64,000 bases of DNA from Ceratothoa steindachneri (taxonomy: Eukaryota; Arthropoda; Malacostraca; Isopoda; Cymothoidae). The stretch's first letter is position 1; every line of letters begins with the position of its first letter. A program made the position numbers and the translations under genes. The stretch covers positions 86,224,354-86,288,353 of the forward strand of contig OZ018335.1 of NCBI GenBank assembly GCA_963969495.1, read 5' to 3'. Shown piece after piece: positions 55,901 to 64,000 of this stretch. The notes beneath the pieces are model-generated. The model made no database searches. It was not told the DNA's origin and saw only the letters and a list, made by a program, of their open reading frames with translations.

Positions 55901-56826
55901 AGGTTGCCGGAGAAGAACTCAACGGCCTCATCTACCGACCTAAACTCCTTGACTGAGATAGAGAATTCAGTCATTTCCTGAAATGCAGGCCACCGCGCCC
56001 GCGCCAAGCACCACCGAGGTGGTCTCTCAGGCGGCAGTTGCCCTGAAAATGATATTTGAATGGGAAAGTGATCACTACCATGGAGGTCATCGACCACCCC
56101 CCAATCAAAATCAGGCTGTGCATCCGAAGAGCACAAAGATAGGTCAAGGCAAGAAAATGAAGCGGTTCTCGGACAGTGATGCGTAAACTCATCCACGTTT
56201 AGGACACCCATCTCAAGCTCTTCGATCAGATCGGCAAGGACTTGTCCCCTGGGATTTATGGTGTAATCTCCCCAGAGAGGATGCCTGCCGTTCAGATCTC
56301 CAAGCAAGAGATAGGGCCTCGGCAACCGTGCCACGACGCGGCGAGAGTCCCCCGCGTCGAAGTCAGCTGACGGTGGAATGTACGCAGAAATGATAGTATA
56401 CCTCCTATCCAGGTGCAGCTGCACAGCCACTGCCTGAAAGGAGGTATCTAAAGAGAAAGGAAGAACGGAGACATCATGCCGGGTGTAAACCGCGCATCCC
56501 CCAGCCCGGCCGTCCCGCGGTGGTTGGGTCGCAAGACCCTTATACCCCGGGAGGGCAGGCAGGGGGCACGCGCCTAGCATGGTCTCCTGCAAAAAAATAG
56601 CTAACGGGGAACGGGATGAGGCGAGCCTCCGCAGCTCCTCCCAGTTGGCCCGGAGTCCACGGCAATTCCATTGAAGGAATATGCCCTCCAGGCCTAGCTC
56701 GGAGGAGACGCGGGGGCCCTCCTCGAATTGAAGACCCTCACGGAAATGGCCGTACGCTTCCCGGGGGCAGAACCCCGGGCGCTGTTGGCCGGACAAAGCG
56801 CTGAAGGCGCTGTCGCCTTCGAGGAC
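52966..56826 (-). CDS. LINE ORF2 protein: APE endonuclease, reverse transcriptase, RNase H, CCHC finger (intact)
   Basis: An uninterrupted 1276-codon frame counted from codon 56796; the open frame extends back to a stop near 56828. No ATG precedes the endonuclease, so initiation is probably by recoding from ORF1 in the -1 frame. Endonuclease (residues ~38-250): N44, E71, D167/N169, S241-D242-H243. Reverse transcriptase (~500-830): GFRPISL, motif A FFDLEKAYD with D613, PQGSVLS, YVDD with D703/D704 (valine where most relatives have alanine). RNase H (~996-1120): D1002, E1035, D1061, H1104, D1114. C-terminal finger C1209-x2-C-x7-H-x4-C1225. The enzyme would nick chromosomal DNA and prime cDNA synthesis there (target-primed reverse transcription). 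All key residues are present, which fits the I superfamily. Confidence 0.95.
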   Translation of the reverse strand, partial: VLEGDSAFSALSGQQRPGFCPREAYGHFREGLQFEEGPRVSSELGLEGIFLQWNCRGLRANWEELRRLASSRSPLAIFLQETMLGACPLPALPGYKGLATQPPRDGRAGGCAVYTRHDVSVLPFSLDTSFQAVAVQLHLDRRYTIISAYIPPSADFDAGDSRRVVARLPRPYLLLGDLNGRHPLWGDYTINPRGQVLADLIEELEMGVLNVDEFTHHCPRTASFSCLDLSLCSSDAQPDFDWGVVDDLHGSDHFPIQISFSGQLPPERPPRWCLARARWPAFQEMTEFSISVKEFRSVDEAVEFFSGNLIAVGLTTIPRTSGRFARRPLPWWSAECETALKQKRYAYMRYKRRPNDFTVAEFRRARARFRYISKHACRSSWRAYVSSLNGKTPLAEVWKRVKRIRGKFSQDPPPVLQENGTAISDPASVAESLATAFSAFSSRDASPPAFNARRDVAEGRRLDFTSRGGEPFNDKFTVSELRSALASCADTAHGPDDVPYAMLRHLGERGMAFLLDLFNRIWVEGLLPDSWRIATVLAFRKPGRDHSTPTGFRPISLTSCVCKLMEKLVNVRLAYFLDSGGHLSSAQCGFRKFHSTSDALLRLENAVCEAFLRRQHYATVFFDLEKAYDTAWRYGIMETLHTMGARGRLPMFISEFLRDRRFRVRVGGALSGPKEQEEGVPQGSVLSVTLFALSINGITSVLPEDVLATLYVDDLSISFGAAQMPTLERRLQQALNRVSRYAEAHRFRFSLAKTKVVHFCRHPRLHPDPDLFLNGVRLDVVESHRFLGLVFDRRLTWAAHIRSLRVSCTRAMDILRSVTFSAWGADRATALLFYRSFVRSKLDYGCEFYASAAERLLRKVDSIHHTGLRLATGAFRTSPIESLLVDAGEMPLALRRVQCITRLYARARRLHQSPTALTASAADLDGAYAAERRQSYPKPFGFRARKLLREVDIALGPVAPLVLPRTPPWRVPHLAICRHASAPKACTAPGVLRSIFLEHTSCHAGTVPVYTDGSKSQEGVGFHAVSPLFEVSGALPGAASVFTAELVAIHHSVRKITRRARFGDRIVIYSDSQSALSALGALESPHPLVREIRDATVLASRADVEIIFCWVPGHVGIAGNERADEGAKESARTLRPDQRFALPHTDYMAGIRAALRTAWQRRWETVEGNLKLRAIAPRLFPWTYPPMPRRLQVAFCRLRIGHTRVTHRYLVERSHVPYCNDCVVPQTVRHILVECPSLGDLRARYLSRYRDGRGRYRLSLVLGTSACTMTGGLIDFLGEAGFLPFI

Positions 56827-59103
56827 TTATTGGGGGAGGTTGGGCTCGCCATGCGAGTCTTTTCCTCCCTTCGCCTCGAAACTTTAGGCGGGCGTTGCGG
56901 CTTCGGAGGCGGGGGGCCCTCTTTTCGAGGAACCACCGTCTCCGAGCCACTCGCTCCACCTCGGGGCGTGGGCAAAGGGGCCGAAGCTCCTGTGTTGCTG
57001 TCCTCCTTTCGGGGAACAGCTTTAGGAACCCCGGAAGATGGCCTAGCGACCATCTTCAGGGGTGTTGCCTCCTGTGAGTCTAACGACTCGGTGGAGGCGC
57101 GTGGCCGTTTCGCTTTACGCGAAACGGTCACGCTGGGGGAAGAGGGGGGAGCCCTGGTTTTAGCCGGGGCAGGGTATGAACCCTTTTTGCCGCCAGCTTT
57201 ACCAGGGGAGCGCCCAGGTTGGGTAGAGCCCACAGAAGGGCTCCGAATGGGCGCGGAAACAACCGTGCTCGTTGGCCTGGATGGGCCAGGAGCAGAGGGT
57301 GCCTTTCTAACTATTGAGGCATATGACGTCCCAGGCAGAGCCGGGCGCGCCAGGACCAAGTCCTTTGCCTCGCGGAATGAGAGTCGATCCTGGGCCTGAA
57401 CGGCCAGGATTTCTTTCTCAAGGAGATATGCACCACATTGCTTCGAAGAAGCAGGGTGCGGCTCTCCGCAATTGACACACTTGGCCACACACGATTTGGA
57501 CTTCGTGTGACCCCGATTTTGCACGTCTATATGATCGATTCGTATGGCCGAAGCGGTGGCAGTAATAGCACCGCCGCGGCAGTGGCACGAATGCCTTCAC
57601 GCGGTAGCGGTACTAACCGGCACGCACCGACTCAGGGAGCTTGTCACAGTCGAACGTGACGAAGAGTGTAGGGGTGGGTCTCGAGGCCCCTCCCTGTTTT
57701 CTCATCACACGTTCGACCTTGACCACCCCATGGTCGGCCAGCTCTAGGGTGATGTCCTCAATGGAGTAGTCAACGAGTTCCCTCGCATAAACTACTCCTT
57801 TCACAAAGTTCATAGTAGAGTGCGGCGTCACACTCACCGGGGTGCCATGAAGTGTCCGAAGAGCACTTATCTTGGCCGCCTCAAAGGGATTCACCGCATT
57901 TGCCTAGAAGGCTCCCGTCCGAGAAACGGGTTACCTTCGGCTCTCTACCAATTGCACTAGCTACTCCTCTCCTCTGATGGATCATGTTGCCCTTGGACAA
58001 CATGCTGCCATCAGTTGAGCGAATAACAAGGAAGCGTTTGAAGCCTGCGGGCTCGAAAACGCCAGTTAACCTCTGAATCAGAGGCCCCGATGTCATCGAA
58101 GCTCCTCCCTGTGCATTCTTGGTGTTAGTGTGAGTCAGGGGCTCCGCACACAAGGAGGTAGAAGGGCCGGATGTGCCGATCTTGGCTTGGTCGCCTACCA
58201 AAGTGGTTTCAGATCCATCTGTCCCCGCAGCCCCCACGGATGGAGAGGAGCCCCGAGTCTTCTTCGTCTTTTGAGTCTTTTTAGTATTTTTCTTTTTAGG
58301 CTAGGAGGGCGTGGAATGAACCCGCTTCTCGCCTCCGCCGGCAGAAGCCCCCATGCCAGATGGGCCGGCCTCAGCCAGGTCCCTCTCCGAAATGGAAAAA
58401 GTCCTGGTAGTCGTAGGGGCCCCTTTCGGAGGAGATCCCTCTCCTCCTTTTACTGCCTCGGAGGCCCTCGGCCATTTGAGGGGGACCTTGCATAGGGGCG
58501 GATTCGAGTTTGGTGCTTGGCGCCGAGCCTGGATTCCCCCCCATGGAAGGCCCTACCGTCTGAGGCTGGGTCTGCTCAAGGACCATGTCTATCACAGGAG
58601 GGGCCTCCAGTTGGCCATCCCCTCCCACGACATCGCAGGTTCCCTTGGCAGTGTCGCCAGTCTTGTGTGGGGAGGCACAGGCCTTGACCCCAGCAAGGTT
58701 TAAAATTCTTGCCAGCAGGTCTTTTGAGGGAAGCGACCGAAGGGGCCTGGCTTTCCTCTCCCCCCTAAGGGGGTTTGCCCTACCGAGCCGCTTGCACGAG
58801 GGGCGGTCGGCAATGGGCTGCCTGCTGGTTTTCTTGGCAGTCCCCTTAGAAAGCAAAGGAGGGACTGCCGCTGGAGATAGGGAGGTGCCCGAAAGCAACT
58901 CCAGAGAAGGGGGTGATGGGGAGTCCCCTACACCCGTAGGCGTAGGAGAGGAGTAAGCCTCCTCTCCGGTTAAAGAAGTATGGAGGGTCCCCTGCGCAAG
59001 CACAAGGGGGGGGGGACCTCCATTTTCTCGGTGGAGCTGCCCGAGGGCGGCTCCGTAGATGTTTTTGGGGAAGTTGGGGGTTGGGGTTTTTGTTTTTTTT
59101 CAT
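56694..59103 (-). pseudogene. LINE ORF1 (gag-like), copy 3, frameshifted
   Basis: Starts at ATG 59103 (MKKNKNPN) in a frame shifted early relative to copy 1. It is broken near 58846, 58300, 57900 and 57530. A deletion of about 36 bp near 57500 removes the second of the three zinc knuckles. The C-terminal part is open to 56694 (ending APASPPS) and overlaps ORF2 by about 130 nt, showing what the undamaged ORF1 C-terminus looks like. The protein would bind RNA; this copy cannot be made intact. Confidence 0.88.
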
Positions 59104-59150
59104 ACATGGGCATGGTGACCCTCTTTTTAATACTGGACGCAATAGCTCAT

Positions 59151-59183
59151 CACCTCTTGCAGTTGCCCGCACTGCAAGAGGTG
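59151..59183 (-). promoter_or_regulatory. Perfect 13-bp hairpin in LINE leader (copy 3)
   Basis: The same CACCTCTTGCAGT / ACTGCAAGAGGTG stem as copy 1, 48 nt upstream of the ORF1 ATG. Only the loop differs (TGCCCGC against AGCCCGC on the plus strand). Confidence 0.7.
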
Positions 59184-59600
59184 CTTACAGGCCTGGCAGA
59201 GCCAGGCGTCGCCATTTGGGACCACCCCTCCCGCCTGGTGGCCTGGCAGTCCATCGGCATGGCGGCTCAACCTTGAACACGGCGTAAAAATTAATAGATT
59301 TTGAAAAGGAGAGGAAAAGGGATGTGAGGAAGGTATGGGTGGGGATGAAGCAGGTCGTTAAAAGCCAGCCACCCCAGACCGGAGCTCAGGGGTTAGGGAA
59401 TATTGTCCCCTCCCCCCTCAGCCCCGATCCGGGACGGTTGGCTGAGAATAAGGTCAGCATCTACCCTGTGAAATTAGAGGCTGACCAGAGAAAGTTGTGG
59501 GAGAGGTTGTATGAAAAGAGACGAGTTAGGGGAGAAATCGGGCTATCTGAAGGAAGGAAGAGAGGCTAAGCTGGGGCCGGACGGATTTTAAATTTTAGAT

Positions 59601-60046
59601 AATAATTTTATTCATTAATTATGTTTTCCTGGGTAAGATTGAAAAATGCTAAGGAATCTTATGAGAGGGGAAACGGTAGAGATAAGATATGAGATTTCTA
59701 ACTTTGCTTCATGGCACTAATGGAGGGGAATCATCCTATCGCACCAAGAAGACATTCTACAGTCTAAAGGCAAATAGAGAGAAAGAACTAGTATCAGTGA
59801 TGTAAACTCGATTACGAGTCATAATCAGTAGGAAACTGGGACAGATTCCCGAGCGCATTGTTCTGGACAAATGAGATCTAGTCAGTGAGAAGGAGGGGTA
59901 GGAGGGCTTTGTTGCATTTAATGTCTTAAATGTAAGCAGGAGGCCTTTTAAATGAAATTTTGCATAGAATAAAAACCCAGTTTGGATTTTAAATCAGAAA
60001 AATCATATTGGGAAAAACGTAAATGGCGGAGAAGAGCAAGCTTAAA
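59601..60046. other. AT-rich region, no gene recognised
   Basis: Nothing recognised. It does not continue LINE copy 2, which bears on how copies 2 and 3 came together. Confidence 0.6.
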
Positions 60047-60319
60047 ACAATTATTTGAAAGGTCAGAACAAACAATCGTTAGAAAAGTCAACTCCTTTAT
60101 CGTTTAAACAATCGTCAAAATGGTAAAATACTTCTCCTTTCAAACATCCAATTGAAAAGTCAAATCTTTGAATTTTCAAACAATCATTTGAAAGTTGAGT
60201 TTTTTGAACTTTCTTACAATTTGTTTTAAATTCAACCCTTTGACCTTTCAAAGAATCATCAAACTATCTCTCAAAAGTCATCTCTTTGAACTTTCAGACA
60301 ATCGTTTGAATACTCAAGA
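60047..60319 (-). repeat. ~36-bp minisatellite, about seven degenerate units
   Basis: Units approximate AAACAATCATTTGAAAAGTC followed by AAATCTTTGAACTTTC. One unit has a ~10-bp insertion. Because 36 is a multiple of three, a 62-codon minus-strand frame (60063-60251) stays open with a repeating NDCLK...FDFS pattern. It is probably a by-product of the repeat. Confidence 0.75.
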
Positions 60320-60870
60320 TGATATGTGCGCAACGCTTTTGACACACTTATCGAGGAGCGAAATTGCTGAGGTCAATGTGGTCCTAGAAAAACGAAGAAA
60401 TCAATCTATGGAGATGCTAACTCACTTTGCTATCGAATAAATCATTATATATCTATCATTTTCCTCACCACATAAATATTTTCTTGCCTGGTCTAGGTTT
60501 ATAATCCACCGAGTATATTTTGATTTAAGGCATTATCCCCTAAACCTTTTGCATTTCTTCGAGGAATTTGAGGAATACTCGTAGCAAGTTTAGTTAAAAA
60601 TAAAGGTTCTTGCTCACTTCAAGATTGGTGTTTTTCAGGGTTCAAAAAACGCTTTTTATTTACTGCTACCATCCCAATAGCACGATGACGACACGAGGAC
60701 ATATGCAAGGATGATAACTCTTTTCTGCTTTATTGCAAAAATCCATAGATACATATGTTTAGCCTCATTTTGGTTTAAATATACGATTAAGTCACTGTTC
60801 ATGAACGTATAGTGCAGAACCATTTCAAAAACTCGGTTCCTGTGTTGGGTAATGTTATACGAAAGATGAC
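60320..60870. other. AT-rich region, no gene recognised
   Basis: Nothing recognised on either strand. Confidence 0.5.
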
Positions 60871-60872
60871 TA

Positions 60873-60876
<4 letters not shown>

Positions 60877-60931
<55 letters not shown>
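60877..60931. repeat. (AT)n microsatellite
   Basis: About 27 TA dinucleotides. The overlapping minus-strand frame is an Ile-Tyr artefact. Confidence 0.97.
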
Positions 60932-60933
<2 letters not shown>

Positions 60934-62247
60934 AATCCTCTGAGATAAACTTAGATGATTTGCCGATCGTTTTCAAATAAAAAATGAACAGGTTATAATT
61001 TGTAGCAATCGCCCATTACGCCAACATGGCGCATAGGGTATCATTTCAAAATTAGTGTTTAAAAGTTTTTATTTTTACTTGTGCACCTAAATTCCTGCTT
61101 TTCACTTGGTCAAGAGTAAAAGAATTTCTTACTATTCTTTAAGGAAAAGTCTGTAAACTAAAAGGCAATTTCTCCCTAGTATAGATTATTAATGGGACTA
61201 AAACCTATGGTTTCGAATCGAGAAAATAACTGGTGGCGAGCATTTTATGGAAGATTGTTGACACATTGCCTGGTTGTGTTTTAAGATGAATAATTATCCT
61301 ATACAATTGAATTACGATCGAACATAGACTAATATTATTAGATCTCGTTGATGGGCGTATTAATAAGCAGTGACCTAGTTGATTACAGAAAACCACCAAT
61401 TAGATGGATTAACTAATAAAATTCAACGCCTAATGTTTATAATTTTTAGTAAAATCACAATCAGTACCTTTGCAAAAATATCGTTACTGAATGTTTTTAT
61501 TTTATCAATAGTTTGATTAAGTATAGTGATTACTGTGAAATCTTAATTATCGATAAGTTTGAATAAATCAACTAGATCATAAACGATATCGGATATCAAA
61601 GTTTTGTCTTGTTTATTATTACGCTGACTATTTCTTTTTTAATTTTGATATTTCTAGTATCAATTCATTTATAAAAAAGAAATGAATTTAGCTATGAATT
61701 TTACAATAATAACGGTGTAGAAGTGTTGTTAATGTTCAAATTAGTCTTGTATTATATGAAATTAAGACGAAGTGATCTCGAGAACGTTCAAAGAATTGCA
61801 AATGAGAAAACCTCCTGTTCTAATGCTGGTGTAGATTCTAGTATAGGAAAGAGCTACTGATCATAATAGATGAGAAAACCTAATCCTTAAAGAAATACAT
61901 ACTGAAAATGTTTGTAAAATAGGGTATATAATCAATAATGATTTTCAATAAAAGGCATAATTACAGGAAAAAGACAGACGAAGTAAAAAGATAAATAAAT
62001 AAAAGACAAAGAATAGTACAAATCGTTATGTATAGAGAAGACGCAACAGGCGGCTATCGTTTTTTTATAAATAACTTTTAAATAGGCAATAATTCATAAA
62101 TTATCCATAAGTTGGCACAAATTGTTTATGCACTAAATAAGGCAAATTCGATCCTTTTTGTACTGGTAATAATATTGTCCAAAGAAATGAATTCAATAAG
62201 CAAGTCGTTTTTACAATAAGAATTACATATATCTAAATAAAAATATG
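60932..62247. other. AT-rich region, no gene recognised
   Basis: No frame above 65 codons and no family recognised. Confidence 0.5.
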
Positions 62248-62650
62248 ATTTTTAGTCGCGTGTGAGCTCTATATCTCACTATGTCGGTCGGTCGGTTCGT
62301 CGGTCTCCTTTTCCTTTCTTTGTTTAGGTAATAACATTGTAACTATTCGGCTGATAATAACGAAGTTGAAACTCGTATGTAGTATTATATTTTCCTTTGA
62401 ATGATATACATAATTGCCAAGGTCTTCCTCAGGTTAACCTGGCAATTATTTTGTTTTGGCAATAACATCATAACTAATCGTTCGATTCTAAGAATATTTG
62501 AATCCCTTATGATGTTTTCCATTTCCTTTCGAATGATATAAGTACAAAGGTTCTCCCAAGGTAAGTTGGGAAATTATTAAAATTTTGAAGGTCGTAAATC
62601 AGAATAAGTGAGAGAATGTGACTTGGGTCAGCAGACCTTGTTTTAGTTTA
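62248..62650 (+). repeat. Dispersed dimeric repeat, copy B
   Basis: Same architecture as 48755-49160: TTTTTAGTCGCG, a CGGTCGGTCGGT tract, then two ~128-bp units (TAATAACATTGTAACTATTC and CAATAACATCATAACTAATC). It ends in the same AAATCAGAATAAGTGAGA segment. No coding capacity and no obvious RNA polymerase III boxes. Confidence 0.85.
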
Positions 62651-63323
62651 TTTGAAAATTCAATACCTCATTTTTTTATAAATAGCAATAAAACATTACA
62701 CTTCTAGAATAATTAACAGAGAGAAACAAAAGATCATCATGCTAAGTCGGATTTGCCCGATCATGAACTTTCTCTTCCGGCAGTTCAGTTTCGAAGAGCT
62801 TGAATGTCTCTTCATTCTCCTTTCTCCGCCAGTCTTCTCTACTAATCCTTTGAGCGTTTACTTATTTTTTGTATATTTTTTTCTTACGAATTTTCATCCA
62901 ACCAAGACAGAATTTAATTATGGATTCTTTGCCACAATAATGTAATAATTTAGCAGACTTTCCTAGCCTTTCACGGAGTAAAATTAGATTTGAATTGGAT
63001 AGACAGGTACATTTTTAGCAAAACCGTCTTCACTTTGTAATCTAACCTATAAGTAGGCTCAACGGAGTCCTTAACCAATAAATATGTTAAAACTTGTATC
63101 ATAAACATAAGAGGAGGAAGAAAATAAGATAGAGGTGCTAATCACGTTTTCTCTAGTGTATTTGCAAAAATAATCAATTCTTTCACTAAATATGCACTAC
63201 CCAAATAAAAAATAAATGGTGCAATCGATTTTTTTGGAATGGGCTGGATAATATTAATGTTTAAAAAAGGTTTAAATGTTTTCATTCCTATAGCAAATAA
63301 ATAGAGGAAAAAACCTCCTTTCT

Positions 63324-63358
<35 letters not shown>

Positions 63359-63629
63359 ATAAATGATTGATGCTTTGATTCCCTTTTTATATTCCTCTAC
63401 TACAATTATTTGATGAAATTTCTATCCGTTTTTAAAAGTTCTTGCATTTCAGTCATGCGATAAAAAAATAATGTCATCTTCTTCCCTTTTGAGCAGCAAG
63501 TTTTGTCCCGATCTGCTCATGCCTGCACTATATGCGAACAGTTTAAAAGAGAAATAAATTGTTAAAAGTACTCGGAGATTTAAATCTAAATTCATTTCAT
63601 TCGGATTTAATATAATTATCATATTTATA
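62651..63629. other. AT-rich region with short (TA)n(TG)n microsatellite
   Basis: No gene recognised. A TA tract running into TG repeats lies at about 63325-63359. Confidence 0.5.
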
Positions 63630-64000
63630 CGAGGGGCGGTCAATAAGTTTTGCGAATCGGTAGGGCAAAACAATAAGAGGGGGGATGGCTGTTTGTGGGG
63701 GTATTAGGACAAGTTATGACAAATCAGGACCTAAAGTCGCACGATCCTGCCTTGTTTATTTAAGAAGCAGTAGCTGATCGCAGATCATCAGCCACAAAAT
63801 TTTCAACAATGGAGAAGGTTGAGTACCGCGCAGTGATCAAATATTTGACCAAGAAAGGCAAGAATGCAAAAGAGATCTATGAACGCCAGGTTTTCCATGT
63901 ACACCGACACCGCTACTTCCTATGCAACCATTGTTCGCTGAAATAGGGAGTTCCCACATTGTTGTGTGTCCCTTGAAGATGACCCCCGTCCAGGAAGACC
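63630..64000 (+). mobile_element. Mariner transposon, 5' part (cut by window edge)
   Basis: The inverted repeat starts CGAGGGGCGGTCAATAAG directly after TA (63628-63629). The first ~180 bp match the right end of the mariner at 6170-7099. It continues beyond the window. Confidence 0.88.
63809..64000 (+). pseudogene. Mariner transposase N-terminus, frameshifted
   Basis: The ATG at 63809 opens MEKVEYRAVIKYLTKKGKNA, then KEIYER, the helix-turn-helix start of the same family as 6320-6921. A frameshift soon after leads to a stop near 63942. Homologous residues resume in another frame (EDDPRPGR) at the window end. Not functional. Confidence 0.85.

Larger units (their letters stand above)
52724..59585 (-). 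mobile_element. I-superfamily LINE, copy 3 (6.86 kb, intact ORF2)
   Basis: Poly(A) tail of 23 nt (poly-T 52724-52746), two 3' hairpins (52760-52788, 52801-52816), intact ORF2, disrupted ORF1, and the leader hairpin at 59151-59183. Compared with copy 1 it lacks about the first 60 bp of the leader. Sequence at its 5' boundary (TTTTAAATTTTAGAT, 59586-59600) resembles that at the 3' boundary of copy 2 (TTGTAAATCCTAGAT, 49617-49631), matching at 12 of 15 positions. Copies 2 and 3 may therefore form one insertion. Confidence 0.92.

Noticed and set aside
60063..60251. 62-codon minus-strand frame as a small gene
   Set aside because: Coincides with the 36-bp minisatellite; no independent support.
1..64000. 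CRISPR array, operons or other prokaryotic features
   Set aside because: Tandem repeats present are minisatellites and LTR arrays without spacer structure, and the gene content is that of a metazoan genome.

Overview
The window looks like nuclear DNA of an AT-rich invertebrate animal, most likely an arthropod. Long stretches are A+T-rich with (AT)n microsatellites. They are packed with metazoan transposable elements: Tc1/mariner elements, Penelope-like elements (PLEs), an L2/CR1-type LINE, an I-superfamily LINE with RNase H, and Ty3/gypsy LTR elements. I cannot name the species, and I find no convincing host protein gene, tRNA, rRNA or CRISPR. Every recognisable reading frame belongs to a mobile element and nearly all are broken.

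Layout. 1-3.2 kb: microsatellites and a Tc1 relic. 3.6-6.0 kb: a PLE composite with inverted terminal arms. 6.17-7.10 kb: an internally deleted mariner with its TA duplication. 7.1-10.18 kb: a minus-strand gypsy relic (5' LTR, gag, protease). 10.7-13.6 kb: fossils of a LINE reverse transcriptase, a second PLE and two Tc1 copies. 15.51-16.98 kb: a solo gypsy LTR with target duplication GTATA. 18.2 kb: a mariner-type relic. 22.0-23.1 kb: an L2/CR1 tail. 23.4-25.2 kb: a DNA transposon with ~210-bp inverted repeats. 26.46-27.90 kb: a second solo LTR with target duplication ATGTG. 32.07-38.21 kb: a complete but non-autonomous gypsy element (two ~1.3-kb LTRs, target duplication ATAAT) lacking the RT palm and the integrase. 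40.2-40.9 kb: a Tc1 relic. 41.76-59.59 kb: three minus-strand copies of one GC-rich I-superfamily LINE. 60.05-60.32 kb: a ~36-bp minisatellite. 62.25-62.65 kb: the second copy of an undescribed dimeric repeat whose first copy is at 48.76-49.16 kb. 63.63 kb to the end: another mariner of the 6.2-kb family.

The LINE block is the main attraction. Copy 1 (41762-48632) is near full length, has a 13-bp target duplication with one mismatch, and is decayed mainly by nonsense changes. Copy 3 (52724-59585) keeps an uninterrupted ORF2 with endonuclease, reverse transcriptase, RNase H and a CCHC finger, all catalytic residues present. Copy 2 (49632-52723) is truncated at its 5' end and joins the poly(A) of copy 3 directly, head to tail. 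The pair is bounded by an imperfect 15-bp repeat, which suggests one integration with a template jump. ORF2 has no in-frame AUG before its endonuclease and overlaps ORF1 in the -1 frame. The 5' leader holds a perfect 13-bp hairpin and the 3' end two conserved hairpins.

How the parts relate: autonomous LINEs supply ORF1 (RNA-binding) and ORF2 (nicking and reverse transcription at the target). The gypsy and DNA-transposon copies here depend on proteins from elsewhere. The region appears to be an intergenic or heterochromatin-like accumulation zone. Coordinates of relics are approximate because the calls rest on reading translations by eye.
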